A stretch of 37,975 bases of DNA, from the NCBI RefSeq assembly GCF_003947435.1, contig NZ_RCOS01000077.1, positions 1-37,975 of the forward strand, read 5' to 3'. Each line of letters starts with the position of its first letter. The first letter of the stretch is position 1. Under the pieces are notes generated by a model, which did not search any database, was not told the origin of the DNA, and saw only the letters and a list, made by a program, of their open reading frames with translations. A program made the position numbers and the translations under genes. The stretch comes from Candidatus Methanodesulfokora washburnensis. GTDB taxonomy: Archaea > Korarchaeota > Korarchaeia > Korarchaeales > Korarchaeaceae. Below, one piece after another: positions 15,886 through 24,939 of this stretch.

Positions 15886-16243
15886 GGTGAAATTCGGTGA
15901 GATAAATATAAATGGTAAAAAATATTTTGATGATATAATAATTAGATCTAATCTTGCTGTGGAGAAAAGGCCAAAGGAGAGATCATCTAGCCTGAGGTCG
16001 AAGTACGGCCACACTCCACTTACCTGGGATGAAATCAAGGAAGTGATAGAGGAGGATAAGCCCGAGTTTCTTGTGATAGGAACCGGTTTTCTTGGTGCCA
16101 TGCCGGTTTTAGGGATAATTGAGCAAGCGGAGAAAATGGGGGTTAAAGTTCTGGCGGAGAAAACCGGGACAGCAGTTGATGAATTCATTAAGTTAATCAA
16201 TGAGGGAAGGAAGGTTGTGGGGGTGTTCCATTTAACATGCTAG
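15875..16243 (+). CDS. MTH938/DUF498-like small protein
   Basis: This 122-residue single-domain protein fits the Mth938-like (DUF498/DUF598) family. N-terminal GEININGKKYFDDIIIR leads to the core DKPEFLVIGTGFLGAMPVL near residues 61-79 and a C-terminal segment with VLAEKTGTAVDEF and VVGVFHLTC. The family includes the human complex I assembly factor NDUFAF3, but the archaeal role is unknown. The ATG overlaps pheT by 11 bp, and its stop overlaps the enolase start by 7 bp, so it is embedded in the pheS-pheT-eno operon and likely coupled in translation. Confidence 0.82.
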   Translation: MNIEVKFGEININGKKYFDDIIIRSNLAVEKRPKERSSSLRSKYGHTPLTWDEIKEVIEEDKPEFLVIGTGFLGAMPVLGIIEQAEKMGVKVLAEKTGTAVDEFIKLINEGRKVVGVFHLTC

Positions 16244-17520
16244 ATTTCAAGATAAGGTCTATAAAGGCTATTGAGGTGCTTGATTCAAGAGGAAGGCCTA
16301 CTTTGAAAACTGTTGTCAAAACAGGATCTGGAGAGGGATATTTCATTGTGCCTGCTGGTGCCAGCAAAGGGAGCAATGAGGCCTTGGAGCTGAGGGATGG
16401 AGGGAAAAGATACGGAGGACTTGGGGTGCTTAAGGCTGTTTTCAATGTAAATGCCATTATATCCAAGATGATAATCGGAGAGGACTCTAGAGAGCAGGAG
16501 AAAATAGATAAAATAATGATAGAAGCTGATTCCACGGAGAACAAGTCTAGGCTTGGCGCAAATTCCATTCTATCTGTTTCAGGGGCTGTTGCGAGAGCTG
16601 CTGCAAATACAGCAGGGCTAGCTCTTTACAGATACTTGGGAGGAAGTGGGAGCTGGATAATGCCAGTTCCCCTGATGAATGTGATAAACGGCGGCCTTCA
16701 TGCGGGGAATGAGCTGGGAATTCAGGAGTTCATGATAGCTCCTATCCGCTTTGATTCCTTTAAGGAAGCTCTTACAGCTGCTGTTGAGACCTACATGACT
16801 CTGAAAGATGTGATAAAGGGGATATATGGAAAGAACGCTGTAAACATAGGGGATGAAGGCGGATTTGCCCCTCCCATGAGAAACACGAGGGATGCTCTTC
16901 TTGTTCTATCGGAATCCATAAAGAAGGCGGGATATTCTGACAAGATATTCATCCTTCTCGATTGCGCGGCAACCAATTTCTATGATAAGGAGAGAAATAA
17001 ATATCTGCTTGATGGATTGGAGATGGAGCCGGGGGATCTACTGGAGTACTACTCGGAGCTAGTGGATGAGTACAACATAGTGAGCATAGAGGATCCATTT
17101 CATGAGGAGGATTTTGAATCATTCGCTGAGCTCACAAAGAGGCTTGGAAACAGGATTCAAATAGTTGGAGATGATATCTTCGTGACTAATGTCAGAAGAA
17201 TAGAGATGGGGATAAGGAAAAGGGCAGCAAATGCGGTTTTGATAAAGCCAAATCAAGTGGGAACAATAACCGAGACCCTTGAGGCAATAAGAATTGCTAC
17301 AAGAGCTGGTTATTCTGTAGTTATAAGCCATAGGTCGGGGGAAACTGAGGACAGCTTCATATCCGATCTATCGGTTGCTGTCAGAGCTGGACAGATAAAG
17401 GCAGGCGCTCCATGCAGAGGAGAAAGAGTTTCAAAATATAACAGGCTTCTTGAGATAGAGGATGAGCTTCCAGACTCCAGATATTATGGGGAGAGATTTT
17501 TCAGACAAGCATCTCTGTGA
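16237..17520 (+). CDS. eno: Enolase (phosphopyruvate hydratase)
   Basis: The 427-residue enolase catalyses 2-phosphoglycerate to phosphoenolpyruvate in glycolysis and gluconeogenesis. Catalytic and metal residues are all present: H155, E207 in GDEGGFAP, metal ligands D242, E285 in SIEDPFHEED and D312 in VGDDIFVTN, K337 in LIKPNQVGT, the HRS triplet 365-367 followed by GETEDSF, and K388. The start ATG overlaps the stop of the MTH938-like gene. Its last 20 bp overlap the 3' end of the convergent cca gene (17501-17520), so both C-termini are encoded by the same duplex. Confidence 0.96.
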   Translation: MLDFKIRSIKAIEVLDSRGRPTLKTVVKTGSGEGYFIVPAGASKGSNEALELRDGGKRYGGLGVLKAVFNVNAIISKMIIGEDSREQEKIDKIMIEADSTENKSRLGANSILSVSGAVARAAANTAGLALYRYLGGSGSWIMPVPLMNVINGGLHAGNELGIQEFMIAPIRFDSFKEALTAAVETYMTLKDVIKGIYGKNAVNIGDEGGFAPPMRNTRDALLVLSESIKKAGYSDKIFILLDCAATNFYDKERNKYLLDGLEMEPGDLLEYYSELVDEYNIVSIEDPFHEEDFESFAELTKRLGNRIQIVGDDIFVTNVRRIEMGIRKRAANAVLIKPNQVGTITETLEAIRIATRAGYSVVISHRSGETEDSFISDLSVAVRAGQIKAGAPCRGERVSKYNRLLEIEDELPDSRYYGERFFRQASL

Positions 17521-18889
17521 AAACCTCCTCCCTGAGCAGATTTTTTCCTATGAAATTTCTTATCTCCTCCGGCACTTTTCCTATCTCATTCCCAGTTACT
17601 ATCCTTACCTTTCTCCCTCTCACAAGTTTTGGTGCATTCTTTCCGCTCAAATAATCTGATATGAGATCTGCTGCATTGAAAAACCTCCTTCTCTTCACAA
17701 CATACCATCTATCTCCCTCAATATACGGGCCTGAAAGAGTATTCTTGTCTGATATATGCTTGATCAGGAAATCCCTTTCCCCCTGACTCGCAACAGGCGG
17801 TCCCTCCCTTATCAGAGCCTTCGGTATCTCCAGGCTTTCTAGCTCAGCAGCTACTGCTACTGTGCTTTTCTCATCGGTATGGCCAGCACACCAGAGAACT
17901 CTGAAGCCATTCTCCTCAAGCACGTATCTTATCCTCTTGGATATGTATTTTGCCTGCGTCCAGAGGGTATCCGGCGGTAGGTCCAAGTCTTCAACTAGAA
18001 GGACAATTATATCAGTTCCTCTCTCCAAGAGCTCCTTTTTTATCCTGCTTGGGGTAAAGGATATCTCCTTTCTTGATCTGAACATTTCCTCTGTTGGCTT
18101 GTTTAAGAGAGCTCTGCAAGCAGCTACGAATCTGAAGAACTGAGTCTTGGAGAGAGGTGATGCCACGTTTCTGTTCGGGTCAACTGGATCTATCACTATA
18201 AGCGGGCTGTCGAATTTCTTCAGAGCTTCTCCCTTGGAGGCAATACGTTCTATATCTATAAAAACAGGTGGTCTCCAATCAGCAGCATTCCTCACGAGGG
18301 AGATGAAGTCGCCATAGAACAGTATCAGGAGCTCAAGAAGATATCCACTGAATCCCTCCACTTTTACCTCAGCTCCATATACCCCTATCGACTTGGCAAA
18401 TGCTTTCAAAATTCTTATATCCTTTCTGAGATTGCTGTTGAGCTTCCCCATTAAGTAGTTGTTGTGCAGAGGTGTCCTGTCAGCACTGCTCACTATTTTT
18501 TCTCCTTTCATTATTTTATATGCCGGTACTATCTCTATATCGATGTCATCAACCCTGCATGATGCATACGGATGCTCGGAATACCTCAAGGTGTATGAGC
18601 CAAAGGCCCTTCTGGCCACCTCAACAGCAACGCTTCCGAGTTTATCCTCAGGAAAATCCCTTGAAAGAAGGATGAATATGTCTATATCGATGTCATCCGG
18701 CAGCCATGTATCCCTAGCTACAGATCCAACTGGGACTACCTCTGCATTTATGCCCATGTCCTTTATTATGCTCTCTACCTTAAAGAGGGATTCCCTCAGC
18801 AATCCCTCTACTTTCTCCCTTCTCTCCTTCGAGGGAGTTACGAGTTCAGATACCCTCTCCAAAACTGATATCAGGTCATACTGTTGCAT
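17501..18889 (-). CDS. cca: CCA-adding enzyme, archaeal class I tRNA nucleotidyltransferase
   Basis: The protein has 462 residues from ATG 18889 (473 if the upstream in-frame ATG at 18922 is used). It adds or repairs the CCA 3' end of tRNAs using CTP and ATP. The catalytic head has VPVGSVARDTWLPDDIDIDI, with the GS motif and DxD carboxylates, followed by IDIEIVPAYKI, which supplies the third acidic position. Neck, body and tail regions follow as in the archaeal enzymes. It is last in the operon glycoprotein - glmS - hexuloisomerase - cca; the start overlaps the preceding gene by 14 bp. Its final 20 bp overlap the convergent eno gene. Confidence 0.94.
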   Translation of the reverse strand: MQQYDLISVLERVSELVTPSKERREKVEGLLRESLFKVESIIKDMGINAEVVPVGSVARDTWLPDDIDIDIFILLSRDFPEDKLGSVAVEVARRAFGSYTLRYSEHPYASCRVDDIDIEIVPAYKIMKGEKIVSSADRTPLHNNYLMGKLNSNLRKDIRILKAFAKSIGVYGAEVKVEGFSGYLLELLILFYGDFISLVRNAADWRPPVFIDIERIASKGEALKKFDSPLIVIDPVDPNRNVASPLSKTQFFRFVAACRALLNKPTEEMFRSRKEISFTPSRIKKELLERGTDIIVLLVEDLDLPPDTLWTQAKYISKRIRYVLEENGFRVLWCAGHTDEKSTVAVAAELESLEIPKALIREGPPVASQGERDFLIKHISDKNTLSGPYIEGDRWYVVKRRRFFNAADLISDYLSGKNAPKLVRGRKVRIVTGNEIGKVPEEIRNFIGKNLLREEVFTEMLV

Positions 18890-19463
18890 GCCTTCCCTCC
18901 AGATCCTCCTCGCTTTTTCCAAGCCTGTAAACCAATTCTGCTATCAGGGCATCGAAGAATATCATTGCACTGAGCTCGAAAAGAGTTCCAAGCGGGGTTA
19001 GAGGCTCATGCTCTCCCGATATCTGCCTTGCCTCATAATCCCTACCGGATTCCGGCAGTATCCTGCCGGGTATTATCACCTTTAGATCAGCAGTCTTTCC
19101 AAGCTCGGACTCAGGATAGCTTGTTATCGCCACAACTTTTGCCCCAAGCCTCTTGGCCTCCTGAGCAACTGTCACAGTATATCTGGTCTCCCCAGATCCG
19201 CTCACAGCTACAAGAAGATCCCCCTCTCTTATAGGAGGCGTAACGGTCTCACCGACAACATAAACGTTGAAACCGACATGCATCAACCTCATCGCAAAAG
19301 CTCTTGCCACAAGACCTGATCTACCAACTCCAACGACAAAAATTCTTTTTTCTCCCACAGTCCTGAGAAGAGCTTTTATAAATTTCTCTACTTCCTCCTG
19401 ATCCAATTCAGAGAGATTTTCACCGACTTTCTCCATCAGTTTCTCCACTTTATCCTTCACCAT
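18876..19463 (-). CDS. hxlB: 6-phospho-3-hexuloisomerase (SIS domain)
   Basis: This single-SIS-domain protein resembles MJ1247-type hexuloisomerase: FVVGVGRSGLVARAFAMRL near residues 41-59, VSGSGETRYT near 85-94, PLGTLFELSA and a C-terminal RLGKSEEDLEGRHAT. The enzyme interconverts 3-hexulose-6-phosphate and fructose-6-phosphate, which in archaea lets ribulose-5-phosphate be made by the reverse RuMP route. I chose ATG 19463 (195 residues); the in-frame TTG at 19475 is the alternative. A 25-30 residue loop (around PGRILPESGRDYEARQISG) is longer than in the Methanocaldococcus enzyme. It lies 56 bp after glmS, which uses fructose-6-phosphate, and overlaps cca. No hexulose-phosphate synthase partner is in the window. 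Confidence 0.85.
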   Translation of the reverse strand: MVKDKVEKLMEKVGENLSELDQEEVEKFIKALLRTVGEKRIFVVGVGRSGLVARAFAMRLMHVGFNVYVVGETVTPPIREGDLLVAVSGSGETRYTVTVAQEAKRLGAKVVAITSYPESELGKTADLKVIIPGRILPESGRDYEARQISGEHEPLTPLGTLFELSAMIFFDALIAELVYRLGKSEEDLEGRHATV

Positions 19464-19519
19464 AAGGGGCACCAAGCTTAAGTACCTGAAAATAAAAATT
19501 AGGCTTGCTTTATTTCTAT

Positions 19520-21334
19520 CTACTTTACTGTTACGCTTTTTGCGAGATTTCTCGGCTTATCCGGATTTCTTCCCAGTGCTACAGCAGTGTAATAAGCTAA
19601 AAGCTGCAAGGGTATAACAAAAACGACCGGAAGAAACTCCTCAGGGATTCCATCTTCTGCCACCTTTATCCTTATATCAGAGGGAAGATGATCCCCTGTC
19701 TCCACAGATATCACCCTTGATCCCCTAGCTCTAAGCTCATTTACATTGCTGAGCAGGAGATCCCTTATCTCCGGATCATTTGAACCTATAACAATCGAGT
19801 AAGTGCCCTCCGATATGAGGGCTAGTGGACCATGCTTGTACTCACCAGCAGGAAATCCCTCAGCATGTATATAGCTTATCTCCTTCATTTTCAAAGCTCC
19901 CTCAAGTGCTGTAGGATAATTTATTCCTCTCCCCATGAAGAAGATGCTGTTTTCCCTTTTTATAGCTTCTGATAGATCCCTAGCAATTCTGTTAGAGCTC
20001 TCAAGGCATGATGCCACAAGAGATGGAAGACGGGGCAGAACTTCGGTTACATGATCTACACGAGCTCCTATTCTTTTTCCAAGTTCCGTGAAGGTCATAA
20101 GAAATGAGACAAGCTCAGCGACATAGGTCTTTGTGGCTGCAACTCCTATCTCTGGACCGGCTGAGAAGAAGAAAACGCCATCAGATTCCCTTGAGAGAGT
20201 GCTCCCCGGGACGTTCACAAAGGAGAGAATTCTTGCACCCTTTTTCCTAGCTGATTTCACGGCCATCAGAACATCGGCTGTCTCACCTGATTGGCTGACT
20301 GCTATCACTAGGTCATCTCCATCTAAGCTTCCCAAGTTCCATCTAGTGAACTCAGATGCTATTGACACCTCTGACGGGTACTCCAGCAGGCTGTTGAGCA
20401 GATATTTGCCCACCATGGACGCATGATAGGATGTTCCCGCAGCTAGGAACAGTATCCTTCCGCCCCTTCTCATGGTATCATTCAACATGGAAATAGTGCC
20501 TTCAATATACCTTCTGGATTCAGCTAAGATCCTCCTTACAACATCCTCCTGCTCAAAGATCTCCTTAAGCATGAAGTGCTCATATTTTCCCTTGCTTGCC
20601 ATGGATGGGGACCAGTCAACCAAGTTTATTCTCTTTTCTACTGGAACAAGCTTTTCTCCCTCCAGCCTCCACACATCCACGCTTCTTGAGGAAACTCTGG
20701 CGAACTCCCCATCATCCACATATATGAATTTATTTGTAAGCCCCAGAAGCGCTATCACATCAGATGCACAATAGTTCTCGCCCTCGCCAACTCCTATCAC
20801 CAAGGGTATCTTATTTCTGGCCAAGTAGAGCTCATTTACTCCCTCAAACATGCAGGCTACTGCATACTCTCCTCTAAGCTCCGACACAGCTGAGATAAAA
20901 GCTTCCAATCTTCCCATTCCACTGCTCAGCATCTCCTCTATTAAGTGAGCTATAACCTCTGTATCGGTCTCCGTTCTGAACTCATGCTTAATCGACAGCT
21001 TTTCCCTGATCTCCATGTAGTTATCTATGGTCCCGTTGTGGACAACCGCTATTCTTCCGCTGCAGTCCAGTATGGGATGAGCATTCGAATCGCTCACCCT
21101 TCCGTGAGTTGCCCACCTTGTGTGTCCTATTCCTAGCTCTCCTCCCATCTCAAGAACTTCTGGATACCTTGATATGAGGTTTTCTATCGTTCCCGCAGCC
21201 TTTCTCACCTCCATTCTCCCGTTTAGCATGACAGCAATTCCAGCTGAGTCGTATCCCCTGTATTCCAGTATTTTCAGCGAGTCTATCACCTTTTTAGCTG
21301 CATCCCTTCCGGCAACTCCAACGATTCCGCACAT
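19520..21334 (-). CDS. glmS: Glutamine-fructose-6-phosphate aminotransferase (isomerizing)
   Basis: The 604-residue enzyme makes glucosamine-6-phosphate from fructose-6-phosphate and glutamine, the entry to amino-sugar and N-glycan precursors. MCGIVGV at the start places the N-terminal nucleophile Cys after Met removal, which fixes the start at 21334 rather than 21352. The glutaminase domain shows TRWATHG, NAHP, HNGTIDNY and TDTEV. Two SIS domains follow (AAGTSYHAS, SQSGETADV, GRGINYPTALEGALKMKE), ending in the conserved KPRNLAKSVTV tail. It starts 1 bp after the stop of the upstream surface glycoprotein gene, so the two are co-translated or at least co-transcribed; hxlB and cca follow. Confidence 0.96.
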   Translation of the reverse strand: MCGIVGVAGRDAAKKVIDSLKILEYRGYDSAGIAVMLNGRMEVRKAAGTIENLISRYPEVLEMGGELGIGHTRWATHGRVSDSNAHPILDCSGRIAVVHNGTIDNYMEIREKLSIKHEFRTETDTEVIAHLIEEMLSSGMGRLEAFISAVSELRGEYAVACMFEGVNELYLARNKIPLVIGVGEGENYCASDVIALLGLTNKFIYVDDGEFARVSSRSVDVWRLEGEKLVPVEKRINLVDWSPSMASKGKYEHFMLKEIFEQEDVVRRILAESRRYIEGTISMLNDTMRRGGRILFLAAGTSYHASMVGKYLLNSLLEYPSEVSIASEFTRWNLGSLDGDDLVIAVSQSGETADVLMAVKSARKKGARILSFVNVPGSTLSRESDGVFFFSAGPEIGVAATKTYVAELVSFLMTFTELGKRIGARVDHVTEVLPRLPSLVASCLESSNRIARDLSEAIKRENSIFFMGRGINYPTALEGALKMKEISYIHAEGFPAGEYKHGPLALISEGTYSIVIGSNDPEIRDLLLSNVNELRARGSRVISVETGDHLPSDIRIKVAEDGIPEEFLPVVFVIPLQLLAYYTAVALGRNPDKPRNLAKSVTVK

Positions 21335-21335
21335 T

Positions 21336-22625
21336 TCAGATCCTCTCCACAAACCTCCTTCTCCAAATTAGTATCATAAGGCTCACCATCAGGATAAGGG
21401 ACAATACAGAGAAGAAGCTGAGAACAACAATGCTGGCTGCTGTTCTCCCCTCGAAATCTCTCTCCAGTAAATTAAGCTTCATCTGTGCTTGATTTATCGA
21501 GCTAACTGCGTCATCATAATCCTTGAGGAATTTATCCTTCGTAGTGAAGTCCTCCTTGAGAAAGAGGTATGCCTTGGAGCATAGCTCAGTTATATTCCTT
21601 AAGCTCTCCAATCCAAGTCCGAGCCTGTATAGCTTGAGAACTGTGAGATTCACCTCTATTAATCTGGATCTAATATCGTCCTTAAAGGACTTCACTAGGA
21701 TGTTCAGGGCTATTTCCGACTGATTCTCTGATCCAAGTATGTATTCCATAACTCTTGGACCCCTTGAGTCAAACTCCCTGTGTGCATCTGAAAGCAACAT
21801 CTCCGCTCTTGCTATATACCCAGATACATTTTGTGGCATCACTATTCCTCTCCTCATCGCCTCCATGTAGAGAGATCTTGATGTGTTTAGCTTCTCCGAT
21901 GCTTGAAGTATCAAGCTGAAATACCTTGTGTAGTTCTCAGCTGTGTACGATCTCACCATTACATAGGTCTCCCTGCTTATATTTCCGGAGAAATAGTCCA
22001 GAAGAACCCTTATTATAAGCTTTCCTTGAGAATCTGGAGCTTTTATCGGAATGGAGACCGAGCCAACTGTCTGATTCAGCACAGACATGTGTTTTACTGA
22101 ACCATTTGCCAGCACAATTAATCTGGGCATAAAGCCAGCCGGCATGTTTGCAGTGGAGTAGGCAACGAAGAGGTTTATCCATCCATTCGGGCTTACCTCG
22201 GTGGCATTTGCTGTTATGGTGAGATCTGCATATATATTCGGCTCCTCCACAAGCAGGAGGAATTTTTCTCCCATCACATGCTGGATGCCTATATATCTCG
22301 GATCCTCGATATCCAGCTGTGGATAAACTGGATAGAGGGATGCGGATGCTTGTGCCGGAATTGTAAACTGTATGTTCAGCCTAGCACTGCTGTTTGGATT
22401 TATCACAACATTAATCTCCCTCTGGAACACACCCCAAGGTGTGTATATGTAGAGCCTCAATGCGGTCAGCCTAACCCTGTCTTCATTCAGGACTGTCACA
22501 TCGAGGCTGCATGGAAAGCCCCTTAGGCACCTGCCCTGCCCTGAGATGCTCACGCTGATGTTGCTGACTGTGCTAGTGAGAAGTGAAAGCATAATTATGG
22601 AAAGCAGAATCGCAGATCTCAGCAT
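21336..22625 (-). CDS. Membrane-anchored, sequon-rich extracellular protein, unknown function
   Basis: The protein has 429 residues from ATG 22625 (TTG 22628 is in frame). A signal peptide covers about residues 1-22, a large beta-rich exterior part follows with a CARDB-like strand pattern, then a helical region (about 225-385), one transmembrane span near 398-420 and a basic tail WRRRFVERI. Two cysteines (CLRGFPC) sit near the mature N-terminus. Twelve N-x-S/T sequons are spread over the exterior part, so heavy N-glycosylation is likely. I do not recognise a named family. It is first in the operon with glmS directly behind, with a TATA box at 22661-22670. Confidence 0.75.
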   Translation of the reverse strand: MLRSAILLSIIMLSLLTSTVSNISVSISGQGRCLRGFPCSLDVTVLNEDRVRLTALRLYIYTPWGVFQREINVVINPNSSARLNIQFTIPAQASASLYPVYPQLDIEDPRYIGIQHVMGEKFLLLVEEPNIYADLTITANATEVSPNGWINLFVAYSTANMPAGFMPRLIVLANGSVKHMSVLNQTVGSVSIPIKAPDSQGKLIIRVLLDYFSGNISRETYVMVRSYTAENYTRYFSLILQASEKLNTSRSLYMEAMRRGIVMPQNVSGYIARAEMLLSDAHREFDSRGPRVMEYILGSENQSEIALNILVKSFKDDIRSRLIEVNLTVLKLYRLGLGLESLRNITELCSKAYLFLKEDFTTKDKFLKDYDDAVSSINQAQMKLNLLERDFEGRTAASIVVLSFFSVLSLILMVSLMILIWRRRFVERI

Positions 22626-22943
22626 CAAGCCTATCAGCCTAGGTCATCCTCATCTGAAGATAAATATATCGCTGAAAAACCTGATATATCGGTTGCCCAA
22701 ACTGCATGAGAACAGGAGTTATCCGCTGAAAAATGGTATAAAATATCTTTTAAAGGGAAAAATATGTTTTTAGTGCATATTTAAGATGATTTATATATTA
22801 TAAACAGAATTTAATGATATGTGCTAAATTTAAATTTAAAAGCTGTTTTACAAAAATTTTCAATATAACATTTAATTCATTATTAGAAATCTAATGTTTA
22901 AATATAGATTTTCAGTGAACTGCTTGAAAGAGGTCGTTGCCCC
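22626..22943. promoter_or_regulatory. 315-bp AT-rich divergent promoter region
   Basis: No convincing gene is present. On the minus strand a TATA element (22661-22670, GATATATTTA) serves the glycoprotein-glmS operon with a leader of about 14 nt. On the plus strand TTTAAATAT at 22897-22905 lies about 26 bp before a start near 22926, and GAGGT (22930-22934) is the ribosome site for GTG 22944. The 22740-22900 stretch is almost pure A/T with many additional TATA-like words (for example AAATTTAAATTT), so further start sites or regulator sites could hide there. Confidence 0.5.
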
Positions 22944-24923
22944 GTGAGCGGGTCCTCTCTTGATTCCATCAAGACAGTTGTAGGAGTTGATTTGATCTCA
23001 GGTTCCCCTAGATCCAGAAAAGGCGCAAAATATGCAGTTTCGGTTATAAAAGGGGAAAAAGAAGTGGATAAACTTGAATCAGCTACTTTCTATGACCTGA
23101 TGAAGATAGCAAGAAGGTATGATGCAGATATCATAGCTGTTGACAATGTTTTTGAGCTCATAGGAAGAGCTAGGGACATATACTCCCTGATGAGCAGGCT
23201 TCCTAGGAAAACTAGAATAGTGCAGGTGACGATAACAGATAGAGGAATATTTGAGAGCTTGAAAGACCTGGCAGAGGCATATAATATAGCTTTGGATGAG
23301 AGGGATCCGCTGAGCGAGGCCAGAGCATCAGCTGTGCTCGCCTCAAGAGGAGTGGGAAAAGAGATACTCACGCTAAAGCCCGAGTGCAGAATATTGATAT
23401 CGAGAAATAGAAGCGTGAAACAGGGGGGTTCTGGAAGAGAGAGGTGGATGAGATCCCTCGATGCAGTAATACTGGAGGAGACCAGAAGAATAGAGGATGC
23501 CCTTAGAAAAGCTGAGATAGACTATGATCTCTATGCCCTTAGATCCCCAGGAGGGCTGAGGAGAGCTGAGTTCATAGTGTATGAGGCGGAGGAGAAGGTG
23601 AGGGAGAGGCTAGCTGGAGTGCTGAAGGAGGATGATTGGGGACCTGTGAGGATATCTCTAGTGCCAGCTTGGGAGAGCCAGCTGAAATTTGTCAAGGAGC
23701 AGAGCAACAGACCCATTCTTGTTGGTCTGGATCCAGGGCTGAACTTTGGAATAGCTATAATAGATCTGGATGGAAGAATAGTGCACTTGTGTACACTCAG
23801 AAGGGCGTCTAGGTCAGAGGTCATAGATGAGATAGTGAGCCATGGATCCCCAATAATAATAGCAACAGATGTGGATCCTCCACCAAAAAATGTCCTGAAA
23901 ATAGCTGGAAGCTTGGGTGTGAGAGTTGAGGTAGCCAAAAAGGAGATGAGAACTGATGAGAAAATGGATATAATATTGGATTATGTAAGAGAAGAACCAA
24001 TAAAGCTGGGCTCTGTTCACGAGAGGGACTCTCTTGCAGCAGTTCTGAAGGTTTATAAAAGGCTTAAGCCTCTGTTCTCCAAGGCGATGAGCAGAGTGAG
24101 GGAGCTTGGAGTTGAGCTTGACAGGAACATCCTTCTCAGAAGGCTGGTGGAGGGATATGCAATAGACGATGCAATAAAGCTGTCATCGGAGGTGAAACAA
24201 GAGCAGAGAAGGGAGATTGCAAGGGAGATCCAGGTTCCAGCTGACTGCAGAAAGCTAGTTGAGAGGATAAACTCAATGAAGGAGATAATAAATGAATACA
24301 GGGAGATGTTGAGGCAAAAGGAGGCTGAGATAAGAGAGCTTAGGGCGAGAATAGAGAAGCTGGAGGACATCAGGGCGATGGAGATAGAAAAGGATAGGAG
24401 GATAGAGATGAGGGATAGGAGGATAGAGGAGCTTATGAAGGAGCTTGAGAATGAGAGAAGAATAAATGAGATCCTGAGGAAAGAGCTCGAGAGGATTGCG
24501 GAGAGGGAGGAGGAAGTGGATCTCTCGGGATGGATCCCACTGAAGGTTGTGAGAAGCCTATCAGTAGATGATATAAAATATCTCATAAATAAAGGTAGGA
24601 TTACAAGCAACGATGTAATCTTGGTGCTCGATATAAGCGGTGCAGGTCAGAGAGCAGCCAAGTTTCTGAAGCAGACAGGAATAAGAGTTCTGATATATAG
24701 GGGTGGAAGTCCATCTCACGAATTCTTGGATGAGATAAGGGGCTCTGATATCCTTCTGGTCGATGGTAGCAAGCTGGAGCTCAGGTGGAGAGGTGTAGTT
24801 CCATATATAAAGGAGGAGGATCTGCTCAGGCTTTCATCCGAGGCAGAGATAGATGAGAGGGAAGAGATCAATATTTTAAATGTATTGAAAGAATATAGGG
24901 AGAAATTGATAAAAAATAGTTAA
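22944..24923 (+). CDS. DUF460 protein: predicted RNase H-fold nuclease with coiled coil
   Basis: The 659-residue protein is of the archaeal DUF460/COG2433 family. It holds two RNase H/RuvC-like segments: VVGVDLISGSPRSRKGAKYA (acidic D16, with D67 in IIAVDNV) and LVGLDPGLNFGIAI (D263, with D309/D311 in ATDVDPPP and D362 in HERDSLAA). A long charged coiled coil spans about residues 435-522, including the near-repeat EKDRRIEMRDRRIEEL. A C-terminal domain of about 130 residues contains LVLDISGAGQRAAKFL. Family members are thought to act on nucleic acids, but the substrate is unknown. The start is GTG 22944 with GAGGT 9 bp upstream. Its stop is 2 bp from the convergent gene's stop. Confidence 0.85.
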   Translation: MSGSSLDSIKTVVGVDLISGSPRSRKGAKYAVSVIKGEKEVDKLESATFYDLMKIARRYDADIIAVDNVFELIGRARDIYSLMSRLPRKTRIVQVTITDRGIFESLKDLAEAYNIALDERDPLSEARASAVLASRGVGKEILTLKPECRILISRNRSVKQGGSGRERWMRSLDAVILEETRRIEDALRKAEIDYDLYALRSPGGLRRAEFIVYEAEEKVRERLAGVLKEDDWGPVRISLVPAWESQLKFVKEQSNRPILVGLDPGLNFGIAIIDLDGRIVHLCTLRRASRSEVIDEIVSHGSPIIIATDVDPPPKNVLKIAGSLGVRVEVAKKEMRTDEKMDIILDYVREEPIKLGSVHERDSLAAVLKVYKRLKPLFSKAMSRVRELGVELDRNILLRRLVEGYAIDDAIKLSSEVKQEQRREIAREIQVPADCRKLVERINSMKEIINEYREMLRQKEAEIRELRARIEKLEDIRAMEIEKDRRIEMRDRRIEELMKELENERRINEILRKELERIAEREEEVDLSGWIPLKVVRSLSVDDIKYLINKGRITSNDVILVLDISGAGQRAAKFLKQTGIRVLIYRGGSPSHEFLDEIRGSDILLVDGSKLELRWRGVVPYIKEEDLLRLSSEAEIDEREEINILNVLKEYREKLIKNS

Positions 24924-24939
24924 AACTATCTAACTATTT
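24914..24939. terminator. Bidirectional inverted repeat between convergent stop codons
   Basis: AAATAGTTA (24914-24922) pairs perfectly with TAACTATTT (24931-24939) across an 8-nt loop. The repeat contains the stop codons of both convergent genes (TAA 24921-24923 plus, TAG 24926-24928 minus), so a hairpin can form at the end of either mRNA. It may terminate transcripts or protect their 3' ends. Confidence 0.5.

Noticed and set aside
24053-24610. 185-residue minus-strand frame opposite the DUF460 coiled coil
   Set aside because: Ser/Leu/Ile low-complexity antisense of the Glu/Arg-rich coiled-coil codons.
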